This document shows, piece after piece, positions 63,746 through 64,000 of a stretch of 64,000 nt of DNA (position 1 is the first letter of the stretch; the number at the start of each line of letters is the position of its first letter). Below the pieces are notes generated by a model that saw only the letters and a list, made by a program, of their open reading frames with translations, did not search any database and was not told the DNA's origin. The stretch spans positions 1 through 64,000 of the forward strand of contig NZ_FZOO01000005.1 of NCBI RefSeq assembly GCF_900188375.1, read 5' to 3'. Source of the DNA: Geodermatophilus pulveris. Lineage in GTDB: Bacteria > Actinomycetota > Actinomycetes > Mycobacteriales > Geodermatophilaceae. Position numbers and translations under genes: made by a program.

Positions 63746-64000
63746 TCAGGGTGACCGTCGCCACCGGAGCCGCCACCGTCGCCGCCGGGCCGGCGACGGC
63801 ACCGTCAGCGGCTCCGGCGGCTGCGGCGGCGGGCGGGTGGCCTGCCAGAGCCGCACGAGGGCGTCCTCGTCGGCCAGGCCCGGGACGGCGTCCGGCCCGT
63901 CCTGGGGACGGCGCCAGTGCTGCTCGACGCGGGCGTTGAACTCCGCGACGGTGGCCCGCACCGCCGCCTCGCTGGGCAGCGCCGGCACCCGCAGCGCGAG
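63746..64000 (-). CDS. C-terminal part of a DUF1992 (DnaJ-homologue-like) protein, cut by the window edge
   Basis: The frame enters from the right edge as LALRVPALPSEAAVRATVAE, then FNARVEQHWRRPQDGPDAV and LADEDALVRLWQATRP, and ends in a Pro/Arg-rich tail. The pattern of a LPSEAAVR...FNARV...RRP.DGP block followed by D...L..LW matches the C-terminus of actinobacterial DUF1992 proteins as I recall them. The N-terminal conserved domain would be outside the window, so the assignment is tentative. Confidence 0.5.
   Translation of the reverse strand, partial: LALRVPALPSEAAVRATVAEFNARVEQHWRRPQDGPDAVPGLADEDALVRLWQATRPPPQPPEPLTVPSPARRRRWRLRWRRSP

Overview
The window is chromosomal DNA from a very GC-rich actinobacterium. 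GTG starts are common, stop/start overlaps of the GTGA/ATGA type are frequent, and an actinobacterial rRNA leader, an actinobacterial c-di-AMP riboswitch and a type II polyketide cluster are present. Gene content points to the Geodermatophilaceae (Blastococcus/Geodermatophilus/Modestobacter group). This is an inference; no 16S gene is inside the window.

Layout. 1-166: leader and promoter of an rRNA operon running off the left edge. 0.27-4.05 kb: AlkB-like dioxygenase, RecQ-type helicase with a phosphoribosyltransferase-like tail, PHP phosphoesterase. 4.1-22.8 kb: a catabolic region with carbamate kinase, a barbiturase/cyanuric-acid-hydrolase-type ring-opening amidohydrolase, a DUF1116 + FdrA transcarbamylase pair, a UraA-type pyrimidine permease, and a translationally coupled molybdenum hydroxylase (M, S, L subunits plus CoxG). 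It is interrupted by a soluble chemoreceptor, an ABC exporter with its regulator, and an unknown membrane protein. 22.9-30.5 kb: secreted hydrolase, SDR, VapBC, beta-lactamase-like hydrolase, CHRD protein plus sortase, old yellow enzyme. 30.6-47.2 kb: two regulators with degenerate receiver domains, then a 14.5 kb type II PKS operon with its own acetyl-CoA carboxylase, closed by a strong terminator. 47.2-48.6 kb: MtrA-like box, promoter and c-di-AMP riboswitch before a secreted transglycosylase-like protein. 48.66-49.32 kb: a thioredoxin-fold gene with an in-frame TAG at its redox-active Cys position followed by a SECIS-like hairpin. 49.4-58.9 kb: LLM flavoenzyme, GAF-EAL protein, ABC exporter with MarR regulator, DUF1707 protein, winged-helix protein, gamma-glutamyltransferase with a tandem repeat at its 3' end, and a broken sulfite-oxidase-type gene. 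59.2-64 kb: hydantoinase/oxoprolinase-type A and B subunits, two small acidic proteins and a partial DUF1992 gene.

Two observations stand out. (1) The gene at 48657-49316 looks like a UAG-encoded selenoprotein. UAG used for selenocysteine has been reported for Geodermatophilus and Blastococcus (recalled: Mukai et al. 2016), so the codon, the SECIS-like hairpin and the taxonomic signal agree. (2) The 4.1-22.8 kb genes can be assembled into an oxidative uracil pathway: uptake, Mo-dependent oxidation to barbiturate, ring opening to 3-oxo-3-ureidopropanoate, phosphorolysis by the FdrA/DUF1116 transcarbamylase to carbamoyl phosphate, and ATP recovery by carbamate kinase. The carbamoyl step is inferred by analogy with oxalurate, which is the same molecule shortened by one carbon.
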